From contig NZ_BJUV01000002.1 of NCBI RefSeq assembly GCF_007988805.1, forward strand, positions 1 to 64,000: a stretch of 64,000 bases of DNA, in the 5' to 3' direction. Every line of letters starts with the position of its first letter. The first letter of the stretch is position 1. The notes beneath the pieces are model-generated. The model was not told the DNA's origin, made no database searches, and saw only the letters and a list, made by a program, of their open reading frames with translations. This DNA comes from Frigoribacterium faeni. Its GTDB lineage: Bacteria > Actinomycetota > Actinomycetes > Actinomycetales > Microbacteriaceae. Positions 22,802-33,415 of this stretch are shown one piece after another. The translations under genes were made by a program, and so were the position numbers.

Positions 22802-22835
22802 AGCGGGTCGGTGCCCCTCGGGGCACCGACCCGCT
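22802..22835 (-). terminator. Terminator after pgi
   Basis: A 15-bp perfect stem (agcgggtcggtgccc / gggcaccgacccgct) with a ctcg loop, four bases after the pgi stop. It splits tkt-tal-pgi from zwf-opcA-pgl. Confidence 0.85.
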
Positions 22836-22838
22836 CGG

Positions 22839-24434
22839 TCAACGGAGGGCGGCGAGCAGCGCGGGAAGCGCGGCTGCGACGTCGGTCACCGTCAGGGTGA
22901 GCACCGGACGGCCGTGCTCGGCGAGCACCTTGGCGTCACCGGCCGCCTGCGCCTGGACGAGCTGCCCGAAGGTGAAGGGGCTCTCCGGGATCTCGAGGTC
23001 GCGCTCGGCCACCTGCGTGATCTGGAGGAACACGCCGTTCGCGGGGCCGCCCTTGTGGTACTGCCCGGTCGAGTGGAGGAAACGAGGTCCCCACCCGAAC
23101 GTCACCGGACGCTTCGTCCTCGCCGCGAGAGCGTCGCGGAGAGTCTCGAGCTCGGGGTTGGCCACCCGGTCGATGTACGCCTGGATCGACACGTAGCCGT
23201 CGTCCGAGAGAGCGGACAGCAGAGCCGACACGGCGCTCTCGAGCGAATCTCCGAGCTCGACGCCGCCGACCTCACGCACCTCGATGCCCTCGGCCGTGAA
23301 GGCCGGGGGAGTGGGAGCGGGACGGTCGTCGAGCAGCGCGCGCGTGGCGATCTTCGCCGACTCGACGTCGGGCTGGTCGAACGGGTTGATGTCGAGCAGG
23401 CGACCCGCGACGGCGACCGCGTACTCCCAGACCATGATCTGACCACCGAGCGAGCCGGAGATCTCGACCTCGCCGGGCGCGACCTCGCGGGTCTCGGCGG
23501 CGTTGGCGACGAGTCGGACGATCTGCACGTCGTGCAGTCCGAGCGACACCTCGGGGGCGTCCGTGCCGATGACGACGGGCAGGAGCCCTCGTCCCTGCTT
23601 GCCGGTGGACTCCGCGATCAGCTGCTCGGCCCAGTCGGGGAACCCGATGATGTGCGTCCCGTCGGCGACGATGGCGATCTTGTCGCGCAGCGGCTCGGTT
23701 CCGGCGAGCACCGCACCCAGGACGAGCCCGGGGTTGGCCGCTCCGTCCTGAGCCAGCTCGACCGTGACCGCGTCCGCTTCGCTGAGCAGCTCGCGGATGT
23801 CCGCGCCGGCGAGGCCCGACGGCACGAGGCCGAACGCGGACAGCGCCGAGTAGCGCCCGCCGATGTTGGGGTCGGCGTTGAACACGCGGTAGCCGGCCTC
23901 GCGAGCGGACCCGTCGAGGGGGGAACCCGGGTCGGTCACGACGACGATGCGGTCGACGGGGTCGATCCCGGCGTCACGGAAGGCCTTCTCGAAGGTCTTC
24001 CGCTGGCTGGCGGTCTCGACGGTCGAGCCGGACTTCGAGGACACCACGAGGACGGTGCGCTCCAGGCGGTCGGCGAGGGCCGTCAGGACCTGGCCGGGCT
24101 CCGTGGCGTCGAGCACGGTCAGCTCGACGCCGTAGGTGCGCGTGATGACCTCGGGGGCGAGCGACGATCCGCCCATTCCCGCGAGCACGACGTGGTCGAC
24201 GCCCTTGCCGGCGAGCTCCTCGCGGAGCTGCTCGATCTGGTCGATCAGAGGAGTGGAGACGACGACCGCCTCCGTCCAGCCGAGACGCTTCGCGGACTCG
24301 TCCTCGGCGTAAGGGCCCCACAGGGTGGGGTTCTGAGCCGTGATGCCCGAGGCGACGAGATCCGAGACCAGCTGGGGGACGACCTTTTCGACGGCTTCCG
24401 CGGCGGAGCCGCTGGCTGCGATCGTGATGGTCAC
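22839..24434 (-). CDS. pgi: Glucose-6-phosphate isomerase
   Basis: A 531-residue phosphoglucose isomerase of the SIS-domain type. Visible segments are [23 protein letters not shown] (sugar-phosphate binding), [13 protein letters not shown] and the C-terminal GQYHKGG. It is shorter and more divergent than E. coli Pgi, resembling the form paired with transaldolase in some Actinobacteria and in Tal-Pgi fusions. It overlaps tal by four bases. In M. tuberculosis pgi is elsewhere, so its place between tal and zwf is a lineage feature. Confidence 0.94.
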   Translation of the reverse strand: MTITIAASGSAAEAVEKVVPQLVSDLVASGITAQNPTLWGPYAEDESAKRLGWTEAVVVSTPLIDQIEQLREELAGKGVDHVVLAGMGGSSLAPEVITRTYGVELTVLDATEPGQVLTALADRLERTVLVVSSKSGSTVETASQRKTFEKAFRDAGIDPVDRIVVVTDPGSPLDGSAREAGYRVFNADPNIGGRYSALSAFGLVPSGLAGADIRELLSEADAVTVELAQDGAANPGLVLGAVLAGTEPLRDKIAIVADGTHIIGFPDWAEQLIAESTGKQGRGLLPVVIGTDAPEVSLGLHDVQIVRLVANAAETREVAPGEVEISGSLGGQIMVWEYAVAVAGRLLDINPFDQPDVESAKIATRALLDDRPAPTPPAFTAEGIEVREVGGVELGDSLESAVSALLSALSDDGYVSIQAYIDRVANPELETLRDALAARTKRPVTFGWGPRFLHSTGQYHKGGPANGVFLQITQVAERDLEIPESPFTFGQLVQAQAAGDAKVLAEHGRPVLTLTVTDVAAALPALLAALR

Positions 24435-25558
24435 TTGGCGACCTCGGACGGCTTCGCGGCCTCGAGGGCGGCGGTGACGGTGTCGAGGAGCTCGTTCCAG
24501 GAGACGATGAACTTCTCGACGCCCTCCTTCTCGAGCAGCTCCGTCACGTCGTCGTACGAGACGCCCTGGGCCGCGATGGCGTCCATGACCTCGTTGGCGG
24601 CGGCGTAGGAGGCGCTGATGGAGTCGCCACGGATCTCGCCGTGGTCGAAGGTCGCCTCGAGCGTCTTCTCAGGCATCGTGTTGACGACGTCCGCGGCGAT
24701 GAGCTCGACCACGTAGGTGGTGTCGAGGACGTTCGGGTCCTTGACGCCGGTGGAGGCCCAGAGGGGGCGCTGCTTGTTGGCGCCGGCCGACAGCAGGCCC
24801 TTTGCGCGCTCGGTGTCGAAGGCCTGCTGGTAGACCTCGTAGGCGAGCTGGGCGTTGGCGACGCCGGCCTTGCCCTTGAGGGCCTTGGCCTCGTCGGTTC
24901 CGACGGCGTCGAGACGCTTGTCGATCTCGGTGTCGACGCGCGAGACGAAGAACGAGGCGACGGAGTGGATCGCCGAGATGTCGATGCCGGCGGCCTTGGC
25001 CTGCTCGAGACCGGTGAGGTACGCGTTGATGACCGCGCGGTACCGCTCGAGGCTGAAGATCAGGGTGACGTTGACGCTGATGCCCTGGGCGATGACGGCG
25101 GTGATCGCCTCGAGACCCTCGACCGTGGCCGGGATCTTGATGAGCGCGTTGGGACGGCCGACCTTGGCGGCGAGCTTGATCGCCTGGTCGATGGTGCCCT
25201 TGGCGTCGTGTGCGAGGCCCGGCTCGACCTCGATCGACACGCGGCCGTCGAAGCCCTTGGTGTCGTCGTAGATCTCGCGGAAGATGTCGCTGGCACGGGT
25301 GACGTCATCGGTCGTGATCTCGAAGACCGCGTCGGTGACGCTCACGCCGCTCTTGGCGAGGAGCGCGACCTGGTCGTCGTAGGCCTCGCCCTTGGCGAGC
25401 GCCGAGGCGAAGATCGTCGGGTTGGTGGTGACGCCGACGACGTTGCGCTCGGCGATCAGCTTCTGCAGGCCACCGGCGTTGATGCGCTCACGCGACAGGT
25501 CGTCGAGCCAGATGCTCACGCCCGCGGCGGAGAGCTGGGCGGTGTTGGATTCGGTCAT
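24431..25558 (-). CDS. tal: Transaldolase
   Basis: A 375-residue transaldolase transferring a dihydroxyacetone unit between sugar phosphates. The Schiff-base lysine is in NALIKIPAT, and the N-terminal [12 protein letters not shown] and [15 protein letters not shown] are family motifs. The ATG at 25558 is preceded by gaaggaag; the frame is open upstream through tkt sequence and is not used there. It lies 31 bases after tkt and overlaps pgi. Confidence 0.96.
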   Translation of the reverse strand: MTESNTAQLSAAGVSIWLDDLSRERINAGGLQKLIAERNVVGVTTNPTIFASALAKGEAYDDQVALLAKSGVSVTDAVFEITTDDVTRASDIFREIYDDTKGFDGRVSIEVEPGLAHDAKGTIDQAIKLAAKVGRPNALIKIPATVEGLEAITAVIAQGISVNVTLIFSLERYRAVINAYLTGLEQAKAAGIDISAIHSVASFFVSRVDTEIDKRLDAVGTDEAKALKGKAGVANAQLAYEVYQQAFDTERAKGLLSAGANKQRPLWASTGVKDPNVLDTTYVVELIAADVVNTMPEKTLEATFDHGEIRGDSISASYAAANEVMDAIAAQGVSYDDVTELLEKEGVEKFIVSWNELLDTVTAALEAAKPSEVAK

Positions 25559-25589
25559 TTTCGTTTTCTTCTTCCTTCTCGGCCGGCGC

Positions 25590-27683
25590 TCAGAGAGCAG
25601 CCAGCGAGTCCTTGACGGCTGCGACGGCGGCTTCGGTGGTGATGCCGAACTCGCGGTAGAGCGTCTTGTAGTCGGCCGAGGCGCCGAAGTGCTCGATCGA
25701 CACGCTGCGGCCGGCGTCGCCGACGATGCCGCGCCACGGCATGGCCACACCGGCTTCGATCGAGACGCGGGCCTTGACGGCGGCGGGGAGGACCGACTCG
25801 CGGTACTCGGCGGTCTGCTCGTCGAACCACTCGAGGCTGGGAGCCGACACGACGCGGGCGTTGATGCCCTCGCCACGGAGGACCTCGCGGGCCTCGACGG
25901 CGATCTGGACCTCGGAGCCGGTCGCGATCAGGATCACGTCCGGCGTGCCTCCCGGTGCCTCGGCCAGGACGTACGCGCCCTTCGCGACGTTCTTCGCCGA
26001 AGCGAAGACCTCGCCGGAGGCGTCGCCCTCGCCACGCTCGAAGACGGGCAGGTTCTGACGGCTGAGCGCGAGACCGGCCGGACCGCTGTGGCGGTCGAGG
26101 ATGGTCTTCCAGGCCCAGGCGGTCTCGTTGGCGTCGGCCGGTCGCACGACGTCGAAGTCGGGGATCGCACGCAGGGCGGCGAGCTGCTCGACCGGCTGGT
26201 GCGTCGGGCCGTCCTCGCCGAGAGCCACGGAGTCGTGGGTCCAGACGTAGGTGACCGGGGACTTCATCAGCGCGGCGAGGCGGACGGCGGGCCGCATGTA
26301 GTCGCTGAAGATCAGGAAGGTGCCGCCGAACACGCGCGTGTTGCCGTGCAGGGCGATGCCGTTCATGATCGAGCCCATGGCGTGCTCGCGGATGCCGAAG
26401 TGCAGCACGCGACCGTAGGGGTTGCCCTGCCACTCGTGAGTCGACCACTCGGTGGGCACGAACGAGCCGCCCCCCGCGATGGTGGTCAGGTTCGACTCGG
26501 CCAGGTCGGCCGAGCCGCCCCAGAACTCGGGGACGACGCCGGCGATCGCGTTGATGACCTTGCCGGACGCGGCGCGGGTGGAGACCTCTTTGTCGGTGCC
26601 GAAGACCGGCAGGGCCGACTCGAGCTCGGCGGGGAGCTCGCCCTTGAGGACGCGGTCGAGCAGCGTCTTCTTCTCGGGGTTGGCTGCAGCCCACGCGTCG
26701 AACTCGGTCTTCCACTCCGCGTGCTGAGCCTGTCCGCGCTCGACGGCCTGGCGCGTGTGCGAGAGGACCTCGGGGTCGACGTCGAAGTTCTTCTCGGGGT
26801 CGAATCCGAGGATCTCCTTCAGACCGGCCACCTCTTCGGCGCCCAGGGCGGAGCCGTGGATCTTGCCGGAGTTCTGCTTCTTCGGCGAGGGCCAGCCGAT
26901 GATCGTCTTCAGGATGATCAGCGACGGCTTGCTCGTCTCGGCCTTGGCCGCCTCGACGGCTTCGTTGAGGGCCTTGACGTCCTCGACGTACTCGCCCGTC
27001 TTCTTCCAGTCGACGACCTGGACCTGCCAGTCGTACGCCTCGTAGCGCTTCTTGACGTCCTCGGTGAAGGCGATGTTGGTGTCGTCCTCGATCGAGATCT
27101 GGTTCGAGTCGTAGATCACGACGAGGTTGCCGAGCTGCTGGTGGCCCGCGAGCGACGAGGCCTCGCTGGTCACGCCCTCCTGCAGGTCGCCGTCGCCGGC
27201 GATGACGTACACGAAGTGGTCGAAGGGCGAGGTGCCCGCTGCCGCCTCCGGGTCGAAGAGGCCGCGCTCGAAGCGGGCGGCGTAGGCCATGCCGACGGCG
27301 GAGGCCAGGCCCTGGCCGAGCGGGCCGGTCGTGATCTCGACGCCGTCGGTGTGACCGTACTCGGGGTGCCCCGGGGTCTTGGATCCCCACGTGCGGAGGG
27401 CCTTGAGGTCGTCGAGCTCGAGGCCGTAGCCGCCGAGGTAGAACTGGATGTACTGCGTCAGCGAGCTGTGTCCGACCGAGAGGATGAAACGGTCGCGACC
27501 GATCCACTCGCTGTCGCTCGGGTCGCGGCGCATGACCTTCTGGAAGAGGAGGTAGGCGGCGGGCGCGAGGCTCATCGCTGTTCCGGGGTGGCCGTTTCCG
27601 ACCTTCTCGACCGCGTCGGCCGCGAGGACGCGGACCGTGTCGACTGCCTTGTTGTCAATGGATTCCCATTGCAGATCTGCCAC
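25590..27683 (-). CDS. tkt: Transketolase
   Basis: A 697-residue transketolase. Thiamine-diphosphate and substrate residues are in [14 protein letters not shown] (about 25-38), [14 protein letters not shown], and [13 protein letters not shown]; the pyrimidine-domain stretch [11 protein letters not shown] is present. I place the start at the GTG at 27683 (Val-Ala-Asp-Leu-Gln-Trp) because agaagg lies 12 bases before it and the upstream codons are not family-like. It opens the tkt-tal-pgi operon. Confidence 0.96.
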   Translation of the reverse strand: MADLQWESIDNKAVDTVRVLAADAVEKVGNGHPGTAMSLAPAAYLLFQKVMRRDPSDSEWIGRDRFILSVGHSSLTQYIQFYLGGYGLELDDLKALRTWGSKTPGHPEYGHTDGVEITTGPLGQGLASAVGMAYAARFERGLFDPEAAAGTSPFDHFVYVIAGDGDLQEGVTSEASSLAGHQQLGNLVVIYDSNQISIEDDTNIAFTEDVKKRYEAYDWQVQVVDWKKTGEYVEDVKALNEAVEAAKAETSKPSLIILKTIIGWPSPKKQNSGKIHGSALGAEEVAGLKEILGFDPEKNFDVDPEVLSHTRQAVERGQAQHAEWKTEFDAWAAANPEKKTLLDRVLKGELPAELESALPVFGTDKEVSTRAASGKVINAIAGVVPEFWGGSADLAESNLTTIAGGGSFVPTEWSTHEWQGNPYGRVLHFGIREHAMGSIMNGIALHGNTRVFGGTFLIFSDYMRPAVRLAALMKSPVTYVWTHDSVALGEDGPTHQPVEQLAALRAIPDFDVVRPADANETAWAWKTILDRHSGPAGLALSRQNLPVFERGEGDASGEVFASAKNVAKGAYVLAEAPGGTPDVILIATGSEVQIAVEAREVLRGEGINARVVSAPSLEWFDEQTAEYRESVLPAAVKARVSIEAGVAMPWRGIVGDAGRSVSIEHFGASADYKTLYREFGITTEAAVAAVKDSLAAL

Positions 27684-27869
27684 TGGAAGTTGACCCTTCT
27701 TGATGCGAATTGCGCGGGGTCGATTCGCTCCCGCGCTGACATGCGCCTGCCGAGACGTCGTCGGCTTCGGTCGAACGCACACCGCGGGGTGGGATCAAGA
27801 CGGGGAAATTGGGGTTCCGATGTCGGAGATTCCAGCGCCGAACGGGCGTGCGACTGGCAAGCACCTGTC

Positions 27870-27875
27870 AGTATA
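27870..27875 (-). promoter_or_regulatory. -10 element (TATACT) of tkt
   Basis: Reading on the minus strand, TATACT matches the -10 consensus except one base. The -35 region is GC-rich and not recognisable. Confidence 0.5.
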
Positions 27876-27942
27876 GGGACGAACGTGCCGGTCCCGCCCG
27901 CACGTGACTCCCAGAGAGCCGTCAGAGCCGACGTTCATCGCC

Positions 27943-27948
27943 TAGACT
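27943..27948 (+). promoter_or_regulatory. -10 element (TAGACT) of ctaB
   Basis: TAGACT lies 34 bases before the ctaB ATG; a short leader with agaggac as ribosome site follows. Confidence 0.5.
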
Positions 27949-27982
27949 TTTCGAGCAAACCGCTCATCTCGTTAGAGGACTC

Positions 27983-28906
27983 ATGACCGCAGCTGTTGAC
28001 ACCCGCCCCGACACCGCACCCCGGGGCATCCGTCGCAAGGCTCGGGCCTACGTCGCCCTCACGAAACCCCGCGTGATGGAGCTCCTGCTCGTCACCACCG
28101 CTCCGACCATGTTCCTGGCCCAGGGCGGAGTGCCGAACCTCTGGCTCGTCGCCGCGACGCTGATCGGCGGTGCTCTGAGCGCCGGCTCGGCCTCCGCCTT
28201 CAACTGCTACATCGATCGCGACATCGACCGCATCATGAAGCGCACCCAGGGGCGCCCTCTCGTGACCGGCGAGGTCACGGACCGCGAGGCCCTGATCTTC
28301 TCCTACGTCGTCGGGGTGGCGTCGATCGCCTGGCTCGCCCTCACGGTCAACCTCCTCTCGGCGGCGCTGTCTCTCGGGGCCATCCTCTTCTACGTCGTCG
28401 TCTACACGCTCTGGCTCAAGCGACGCACCCCCCAGAACATCGTCTGGGGCGGGATCGCCGGGTGCATGCCGGTGCTCATCGGCTGGGCCGCCGTGACCAA
28501 CGACCTCTCCTGGGCTCCCGTGATCCTGTTCATGGTGATCTTCCTGTGGACCCCGCCGCACTACTGGCCCCTGTCCATGAAGTACCGCGACGACTACGCG
28601 GCCGCCGACGTCCCAATGCTCTCCGTCGTCCGCGGTCGCTCGATCGTCGGTCTGCAGGTCATCCTGTACGCGTGGGCGACCGTGGCCTGCTCGCTCCTCC
28701 TCGTCCCGGTGGCCGGGATGGGCGTCGTCTACACCGTCGTCGCCGCCGCGAGCGGCCTCTGGTTCATCTGGGAGGCCCACCGTCTCTACAGCCGCGCGAT
28801 CCAGCACGTGGCCGAGGTCCGCCCCATGCGCGTGTTCCACAGCTCGATCACGTACCTGACGCTCCTCTTCGTCGCCGTCGGCATCGACCCGCTCCTCCCG
28901 TTCTGA
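27983..28906 (+). CDS. ctaB: Protohaem IX farnesyltransferase (haem O synthase)
   Basis: A 307-residue UbiA-family membrane prenyltransferase with about eight or nine helices. The Asp-rich prenyl-diphosphate motif [19 protein letters not shown] is at about residues 74-92, and the second one is [13 protein letters not shown]. It adds a farnesyl group to haem b, giving haem O for the terminal oxidase. It lies convergent to ctaA, which carries out the next step. Confidence 0.95.
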   Translation: MTAAVDTRPDTAPRGIRRKARAYVALTKPRVMELLLVTTAPTMFLAQGGVPNLWLVAATLIGGALSAGSASAFNCYIDRDIDRIMKRTQGRPLVTGEVTDREALIFSYVVGVASIAWLALTVNLLSAALSLGAILFYVVVYTLWLKRRTPQNIVWGGIAGCMPVLIGWAAVTNDLSWAPVILFMVIFLWTPPHYWPLSMKYRDDYAAADVPMLSVVRGRSIVGLQVILYAWATVACSLLLVPVAGMGVVYTVVAAASGLWFIWEAHRLYSRAIQHVAEVRPMRVFHSSITYLTLLFVAVGIDPLLPF

Positions 28907-29082
28907 CCCACGGGGTCGCTTCCCGGAGCGGATCACCGCGGATCGGACGGTCTCGCGTCCGAGTCATCGTCACCTGGCGTGAGCGACCTGCCGGCGGGTA
29001 AGGGCGACATCCCATCCAGGATGAGCGCGACGACCACCCGGTGCCCATGGCCACCACCGCACAGGCCGGTCGTCACGTCCCG

Positions 29083-29156
29083 GCGTCAGACGTCGACGAG
29101 AGCGTCAGACGCCGACGAGAGCGTCAGACGCGGACGAGAGCGTCAGATGCGGACGG
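29083..29156. repeat. 19-bp tandem repeat at the ctaA 3' end
   Basis: Almost four head-to-tail copies of a 19-bp unit (gcgtcagacgccgacgaga) beginning at 29083, 29102, 29121 and 29140. The last copy contains the ctaA stop codon; the others lie in the ctaB-ctaA intergenic region. The copies differ at one to three positions. Confidence 0.85.
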
Positions 29157-30111
29157 CCGCTGCGTCGACGGGCGCGTCGGCCTCGTCGGGGGCCTGGTCG
29201 TTCCGGAGCGACAGCACGACGGCGGTCATCGCCGCGACGAGCAGGGCCGACAGCACCATGTGCGTGCCCACGAGCGCCGGCGGCAGACCGGTGCGCGCCT
29301 GGGTGATCCCGACCGCGATCTGCACGAGTTCGACCCCGAGCAGCATCAGGGGGAAGCGCCGGGGGAGCCCCGCGCGCAGGGTCCACGCCACGATCCCGAG
29401 GGTGAGCGCGAGCGTCGCGTACGCGGGCCAGCTGTGCACGTGGTCCATCACCGCGGGATCGAGTCCGTTGCGAGGCGTCGCGGCGTCGCCGGCGTGCGGA
29501 CCGGAGCCCGTCGTCAGGATGCCGACGATCACGGTGACGCCCACGACGCCTGCAGCCACGTGGACGAGTCGGGCGTATCCACGGGGCGTCGCCGCGTACG
29601 TCCCCCGCGGGCCGCGGTAGACGCGCCAGAGGAGCACTGTCGTGAGCGCGACCAGGAAGATCGAGACGACGAAGTGGGCCCCCACGATGTAAGGGTTCAA
29701 GCCCGTCAGGACGGTGATCCCGCCGAGGGCGGCCTGGAACGGGATGCCGAGTCCCTGGACGAGAGTCAGGACGAAGAGGTCGCGACGCACCGCCCGCATC
29801 CGGATGACCGCGAGGAACGCGAGGATCACGATGAGGGTCAGCACGAACGTCAGCAGGCGGTTGCCGAACTCGATGACGCCGTGGATGCCCATCTCGGGAG
29901 TGCTGACGAACGAGTCGGCCGTGCAGCGCGGCCACGTCGGGCAGCCGAGCCCCGACCCGGTCAGCCGGACCGCGCCTCCCGTGCCGATCAGGAGGACCTG
30001 GCACGCGAACGACGCCCATGCGATGAATCGCACCCCTCGATCGACGGTCGTGGGCAACCACGACCTCAACCGCGAGACCACTCCGGCTCCACCCACCTGT
30101 GCGTTGCTCAC
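29143..30111 (-). CDS. ctaA: Haem A synthase (COX15/CtaA family)
   Basis: A 322-residue polytopic membrane protein with about eight helices. Family features are TGGAVRLTGSGLGCPTWPRC near residue 45 (including a conserved Cys pair region), EFGNRLLTF with a haem-ligand type Glu/Asn, and repeated His in helices (GIHGVIEFGNR, DHVHSWPAY). It oxidises haem O to haem A for cytochrome aa3. The start is a GTG with aaagg upstream. A tandem repeat begins at its stop codon. Confidence 0.93.
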   Translation of the reverse strand: MSNAQVGGAGVVSRLRSWLPTTVDRGVRFIAWASFACQVLLIGTGGAVRLTGSGLGCPTWPRCTADSFVSTPEMGIHGVIEFGNRLLTFVLTLIVILAFLAVIRMRAVRRDLFVLTLVQGLGIPFQAALGGITVLTGLNPYIVGAHFVVSIFLVALTTVLLWRVYRGPRGTYAATPRGYARLVHVAAGVVGVTVIVGILTTGSGPHAGDAATPRNGLDPAVMDHVHSWPAYATLALTLGIVAWTLRAGLPRRFPLMLLGVELVQIAVGITQARTGLPPALVGTHMVLSALLVAAMTAVVLSLRNDQAPDEADAPVDAAAVRI

Positions 30112-30428
30112 GAACTGCTGCCTTTCATCGCTTTCGGCGCTTCGACCTGTAGAATCAACGGGTTCAGGAACACAACCCGGCGCGGTGTCGACGACGACGC
30201 CGCTGGTCTGCCCAGACCACGCTGCATCAGGGTGGCGTGGCCATCCCGCTGTTACCCGAGTCTAGGCAACGCGCCCCTGTCAGCCGACCGTGAAGACGGC
30301 GGCCCGGAGGCGCGGACCACGTCCGACGGGTGTGTTCTCCTCGCACCGCGAGCAGCTGGGCCAGAGGAACGACGTGGGAATGCACACCCGAGACCACGCG
30401 TTCGGCCTGGCACGAGAAAGAGGTAGAG
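30112..30428. other. Divergent ctaA/sufB intergenic region
   Basis: 317 bases without a supported gene. A plus-strand TAGAAT at 30150-30155 is the best -10 candidate for the suf operon but would leave a leader of about 265 bases; a weaker tctagg near 30260 is an alternative. A GGAGGCGCGG motif copy is at about 30306. No SufR or IscR type regulator gene or clear operator palindrome is present. Confidence 0.4.
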
Positions 30429-31847
30429 ATGTCAGACGTGTTGATCGATCGACCAGAGCTCGAAGGCCTGGGGCAGTACGAGTTCGGCTGGTCCGACTCC
30501 GACGCCGCCGGAGCGTCCGCGCGCCGTGGAGTGTCGCCCGAGGTGGTCACCGACATCTCCTCCCTCAAGAGCGAGCCCGAGTGGATGCTCAAGAACCGCC
30601 TCAAGGGCCTGACGCTCTTCGAGCGCAAGCCGATGCCGACCTGGGGAGCCGACCTCTCGGGCATCGACTTCGACAACATCAAGTACTTCGTGCGGTCGAC
30701 CGAGAAGCAGGCGACCACCTGGGACGAGCTCCCCGACGACATCAAGAACACGTACGAGAAGCTCGGCATCCCCGAGGCCGAGCGCAACCGCCTCGTCGCC
30801 GGCGTCGCCGCGCAGTACGAGTCCGAGGTCGTCTACCACCAGATCCGTGAGGACCTCGAGGCCCAGGGCGTCATCTTCATGGACACCGACACGGCGCTGC
30901 GCGAGCACCCCGAGCTCTTCCAGGAGTACTTCGGCACGGTCATCCCGGCCGGCGACAACAAGTTCGCGGCTCTGAACACCGCGGTCTGGTCGGGTGGATC
31001 GTTCGTGTACGTGCCGAAGGGGGTCCACGTCGAGATCCCGCTCCAGGCCTACTTCCGGATCAACACCGAGAACATGGGCCAGTTCGAGCGAACGCTGATC
31101 ATCGCCGACGAGGACAGCTACGTCCACTACATCGAGGGCTGCACCGCCCCGATCTACAAGTCCGACTCGCTGCACTCCGCCGTCGTCGAGATCATCGTCA
31201 AGAAGAACGCACGCGTCCGCTACACGACGATCCAGAACTGGTCGAACAACGTCTACAACCTGGTCACCAAGCGCGCCATCGCCCACGAGGGCGCGACGAT
31301 GGAATGGATCGACGGCAACATCGGGTCGAAGGTCACCATGAAGTACCCCTCGATCTACCTGGTCGGAGAGCACGCGAAGGGCGAGACCCTGTCGGTCGCC
31401 TTCGCCGGTCCGGGCCAGCACCAGGACGCCGGCGCCAAGATGATCCACATGGCGCCCTACACGACGTCCTCCATCGTGTCGAAGTCCATCGCCCGCGGCG
31501 GCGGTCGGGCAGGCTACCGCGGCGAGGTCCGGGTCGACGAGGCCGCGCACCACTCCGCGAACACGGTGCGGTGCGACGCCCTCCTGGTCGACACCATGTC
31601 GCGCTCGGACACCTACCCCGCCATCGACATCCGCGTGGACGACGTCCAGCTCGGGCACGAGGCCACGGTGTCCCGGGTCAGCGAGGAGCAGCTCTTCTAC
31701 CTGATGTCCCGCGGCATGGCCGAGGACGAGGCCATGGCCATGATCGTCCGCGGGTTCATCGAGCCGATCGCCCGCGAGCTGCCGATGGAGTACGCACTCG
31801 AACTCAACAAGCTCATCGAGATGAGCATGGAAGGATCCGTCGGCTAG
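30429..31847 (+). CDS. sufB: Fe-S cluster assembly protein SufB
   Basis: A 472-residue SufB, part of the SufBC2D scaffold that builds Fe-S clusters. The start [13 protein letters not shown] is chosen by its ribosome site (gaaagaggtagag); the frame is open further upstream. The C-terminal half forms the beta-helix core ([34 protein letters not shown]). No intein is present, unlike M. tuberculosis SufB. It is followed immediately by sufD. Confidence 0.97.
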   Translation: MSDVLIDRPELEGLGQYEFGWSDSDAAGASARRGVSPEVVTDISSLKSEPEWMLKNRLKGLTLFERKPMPTWGADLSGIDFDNIKYFVRSTEKQATTWDELPDDIKNTYEKLGIPEAERNRLVAGVAAQYESEVVYHQIREDLEAQGVIFMDTDTALREHPELFQEYFGTVIPAGDNKFAALNTAVWSGGSFVYVPKGVHVEIPLQAYFRINTENMGQFERTLIIADEDSYVHYIEGCTAPIYKSDSLHSAVVEIIVKKNARVRYTTIQNWSNNVYNLVTKRAIAHEGATMEWIDGNIGSKVTMKYPSIYLVGEHAKGETLSVAFAGPGQHQDAGAKMIHMAPYTTSSIVSKSIARGGGRAGYRGEVRVDEAAHHSANTVRCDALLVDTMSRSDTYPAIDIRVDDVQLGHEATVSRVSEEQLFYLMSRGMAEDEAMAMIVRGFIEPIARELPMEYALELNKLIEMSMEGSVG

Positions 31848-33065
31848 ATGTCCGCCGCAGCACCCACCACAGCAGACAGCACCACCTCCGAGCGCGTTCA
31901 GCACGGCGCCGGAGCCCACACCGACGGCGGATGGGGGCTCGTGCCCGTTCAGACCCGGTCCGAGCGCTTCACGTCCACCGATCCGAACGCCTTCCCCGAC
32001 GTGACCGGACGCGAGGTCGACTGGAAGCTCAGTCCGGTCACGCGCCTCCGGCCGCTCATCGACGGCACGCTCGACGGCTCTCCCTACGCCTATCTCGCAC
32101 GGGAGACCGGCGGTGCGGTCGTCGACTGGGTCGACCCCTCCGACCCGCGGGTCGGGACAGCCGGCACGCCGGAGGACAAGGCCTCGGCCAACGCCTGGTC
32201 CAGCGTCGAGAAGGTGCTCGCCGTGACCCTGACGGGCGACGAGCCCTCCACCGTGACGATCGGCCGCTCGGGGCTCGACTCCGAGCCGCGCTCAGGGCAC
32301 ACCCTGATCCACGCCACGGCGAACACGACCTCCCTGGTCGTGCTGCGCAACACCGGCTCGGCCCAGCTGGTCGAGAACGTCGAGATCGTCGTCGACGAGG
32401 GTGCGCACCTCACGGTCGTCACCCTGCAGGAGTGGGACGACGACGCCATCCACCTGGCCAGCCACTTCGCGACCATCGGCCGCGACGCGCAGCTCAAGCA
32501 CTTCGTGGTCAGCCTCGGCGGTTCCGTCGTGCGGGTCAACCCGTCGGCTCACCTCGCCGGCCAGGGCTCGGACACCGAACTCTACGGCGTGTACTTCGCC
32601 GACGCCGGTCAGCACCTCGAGCAGCAGGTCTACGTCAACCACGACGCCCCGAACTCACGCAGCCGCGTCAACTACAAGGGCGCGCTGCAGGGCGAGGGGG
32701 CCCGGACGGTCTGGATCGGCGACGTCCTCATCGGCCGTTCCGCGCCGGGGACCGACAGCTACGAGCAGAACCGCAACCTCGTCCTCAGCGAGGGGACCCG
32801 GGCCGATTCGATCCCGAACCTGGAGATCGAGACGGGTGACATCCAGGGCGCCGGTCACGCCAGCGCGACCGGACGCTTCGACGACGAGCACCTCTTCTAC
32901 CTCCAGTCGCGGGGCATCTCCGAAGACGAGGCCCGTCGTCTCGTCGTCCTCGGCTTCCTCAGCGAGGTCGTGCAGAAGATCGGCGAGCCCGGACTGCAGG
33001 ACCGCCTCATCGCCGCCCTCGAGGTCGAACTGACCTCGGCGCCGACGACCGGGGGAGTGCGCTAG
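31848..33065 (+). CDS. sufD: Fe-S cluster assembly protein SufD
   Basis: A 405-residue SufD, the partner of SufB in the scaffold. The shared C-terminal module ends with the same family pattern (DEHLFYLQSRGISEDEARRLVVLGFLSEV) seen in SufB. The ATG lies directly after the sufB stop codon, and its own stop overlaps the GTG of the Rieske gene by one base. Confidence 0.95.
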   Translation: MSAAAPTTADSTTSERVQHGAGAHTDGGWGLVPVQTRSERFTSTDPNAFPDVTGREVDWKLSPVTRLRPLIDGTLDGSPYAYLARETGGAVVDWVDPSDPRVGTAGTPEDKASANAWSSVEKVLAVTLTGDEPSTVTIGRSGLDSEPRSGHTLIHATANTTSLVVLRNTGSAQLVENVEIVVDEGAHLTVVTLQEWDDDAIHLASHFATIGRDAQLKHFVVSLGGSVVRVNPSAHLAGQGSDTELYGVYFADAGQHLEQQVYVNHDAPNSRSRVNYKGALQGEGARTVWIGDVLIGRSAPGTDSYEQNRNLVLSEGTRADSIPNLEIETGDIQGAGHASATGRFDDEHLFYLQSRGISEDEARRLVVLGFLSEVVQKIGEPGLQDRLIAALEVELTSAPTTGGVR

Positions 33066-33403
33066 TGGCCACCAAGGTCTGCGGCGTCGACGACGTCACC
33101 CCCGCTCAGGCGCTCCGCGTCGTCATCGACGGCGTCGCCGTCGCCGTCGTCAAGGACAGCGCGGGGACGATCCACGCGATCGGCGACACCTGCACCCACG
33201 GCGACATCTCGCTCGCCGAGGGCTTCGTCGAGGACGACACGCTCGAATGCTGGGCACACGGCTCGAAGTTCGAGCTGACGACCGGCAAGCCCCTCACCCT
33301 CCCCGCCTACGAACCCGTCCCGGTCTTCGCCGTCTCCGTCGTCGACGGCGACGTGTACGTCGACACCAGCGCGTCGACGTCTCCCGCCGGCGTCGCACAG
33401 TAA
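33065..33403 (+). CDS. Rieske-type [2Fe-2S] ferredoxin
   Basis: A 112-residue Rieske protein. Ligands are visible as C-T-H-G and C-W-A-H-G separated by 17 residues. It resembles the ferredoxin component of ring-hydroxylating dioxygenases (also the NirD class). Inside suf operons of Microbacteriaceae and related groups it is probably an electron donor for cluster assembly or a client; this is inferred from position only. The start is a GTG overlapping the sufD stop. Confidence 0.9.
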   Translation: MATKVCGVDDVTPAQALRVVIDGVAVAVVKDSAGTIHAIGDTCTHGDISLAEGFVEDDTLECWAHGSKFELTTGKPLTLPAYEPVPVFAVSVVDGDVYVDTSASTSPAGVAQ

Positions 33404-33415
33404 GGAAACCGCATC

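Larger units (their letters stand above)
27684..27982. other. Divergent tkt/ctaB intergenic region
   Basis: 299 bases without a gene. A TATACT on the minus strand (27870-27875) is the likely tkt -10, giving a leader of about 180 bases; a TAGACT on the plus strand (27943-27948) is the likely ctaB -10. No recognised riboswitch or small RNA is seen in the long tkt leader. Confidence 0.5.

Noticed and set aside
27655-27864. A 69-codon minus-strand frame upstream of tkt
   Set aside because: It overlaps the tkt start in another frame, is low-complexity and has no ribosome site; the region is better read as a leader.
29083-29156. Short direct repeats considered as a CRISPR array
   Set aside because: The 19-bp units are directly adjacent with no spacers, and no cas gene is present.
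30112-30428. A regulator gene (SufR) in the ctaA-sufB gap
   Set aside because: 317 bases with no open frame that looks like a winged-helix regulator.
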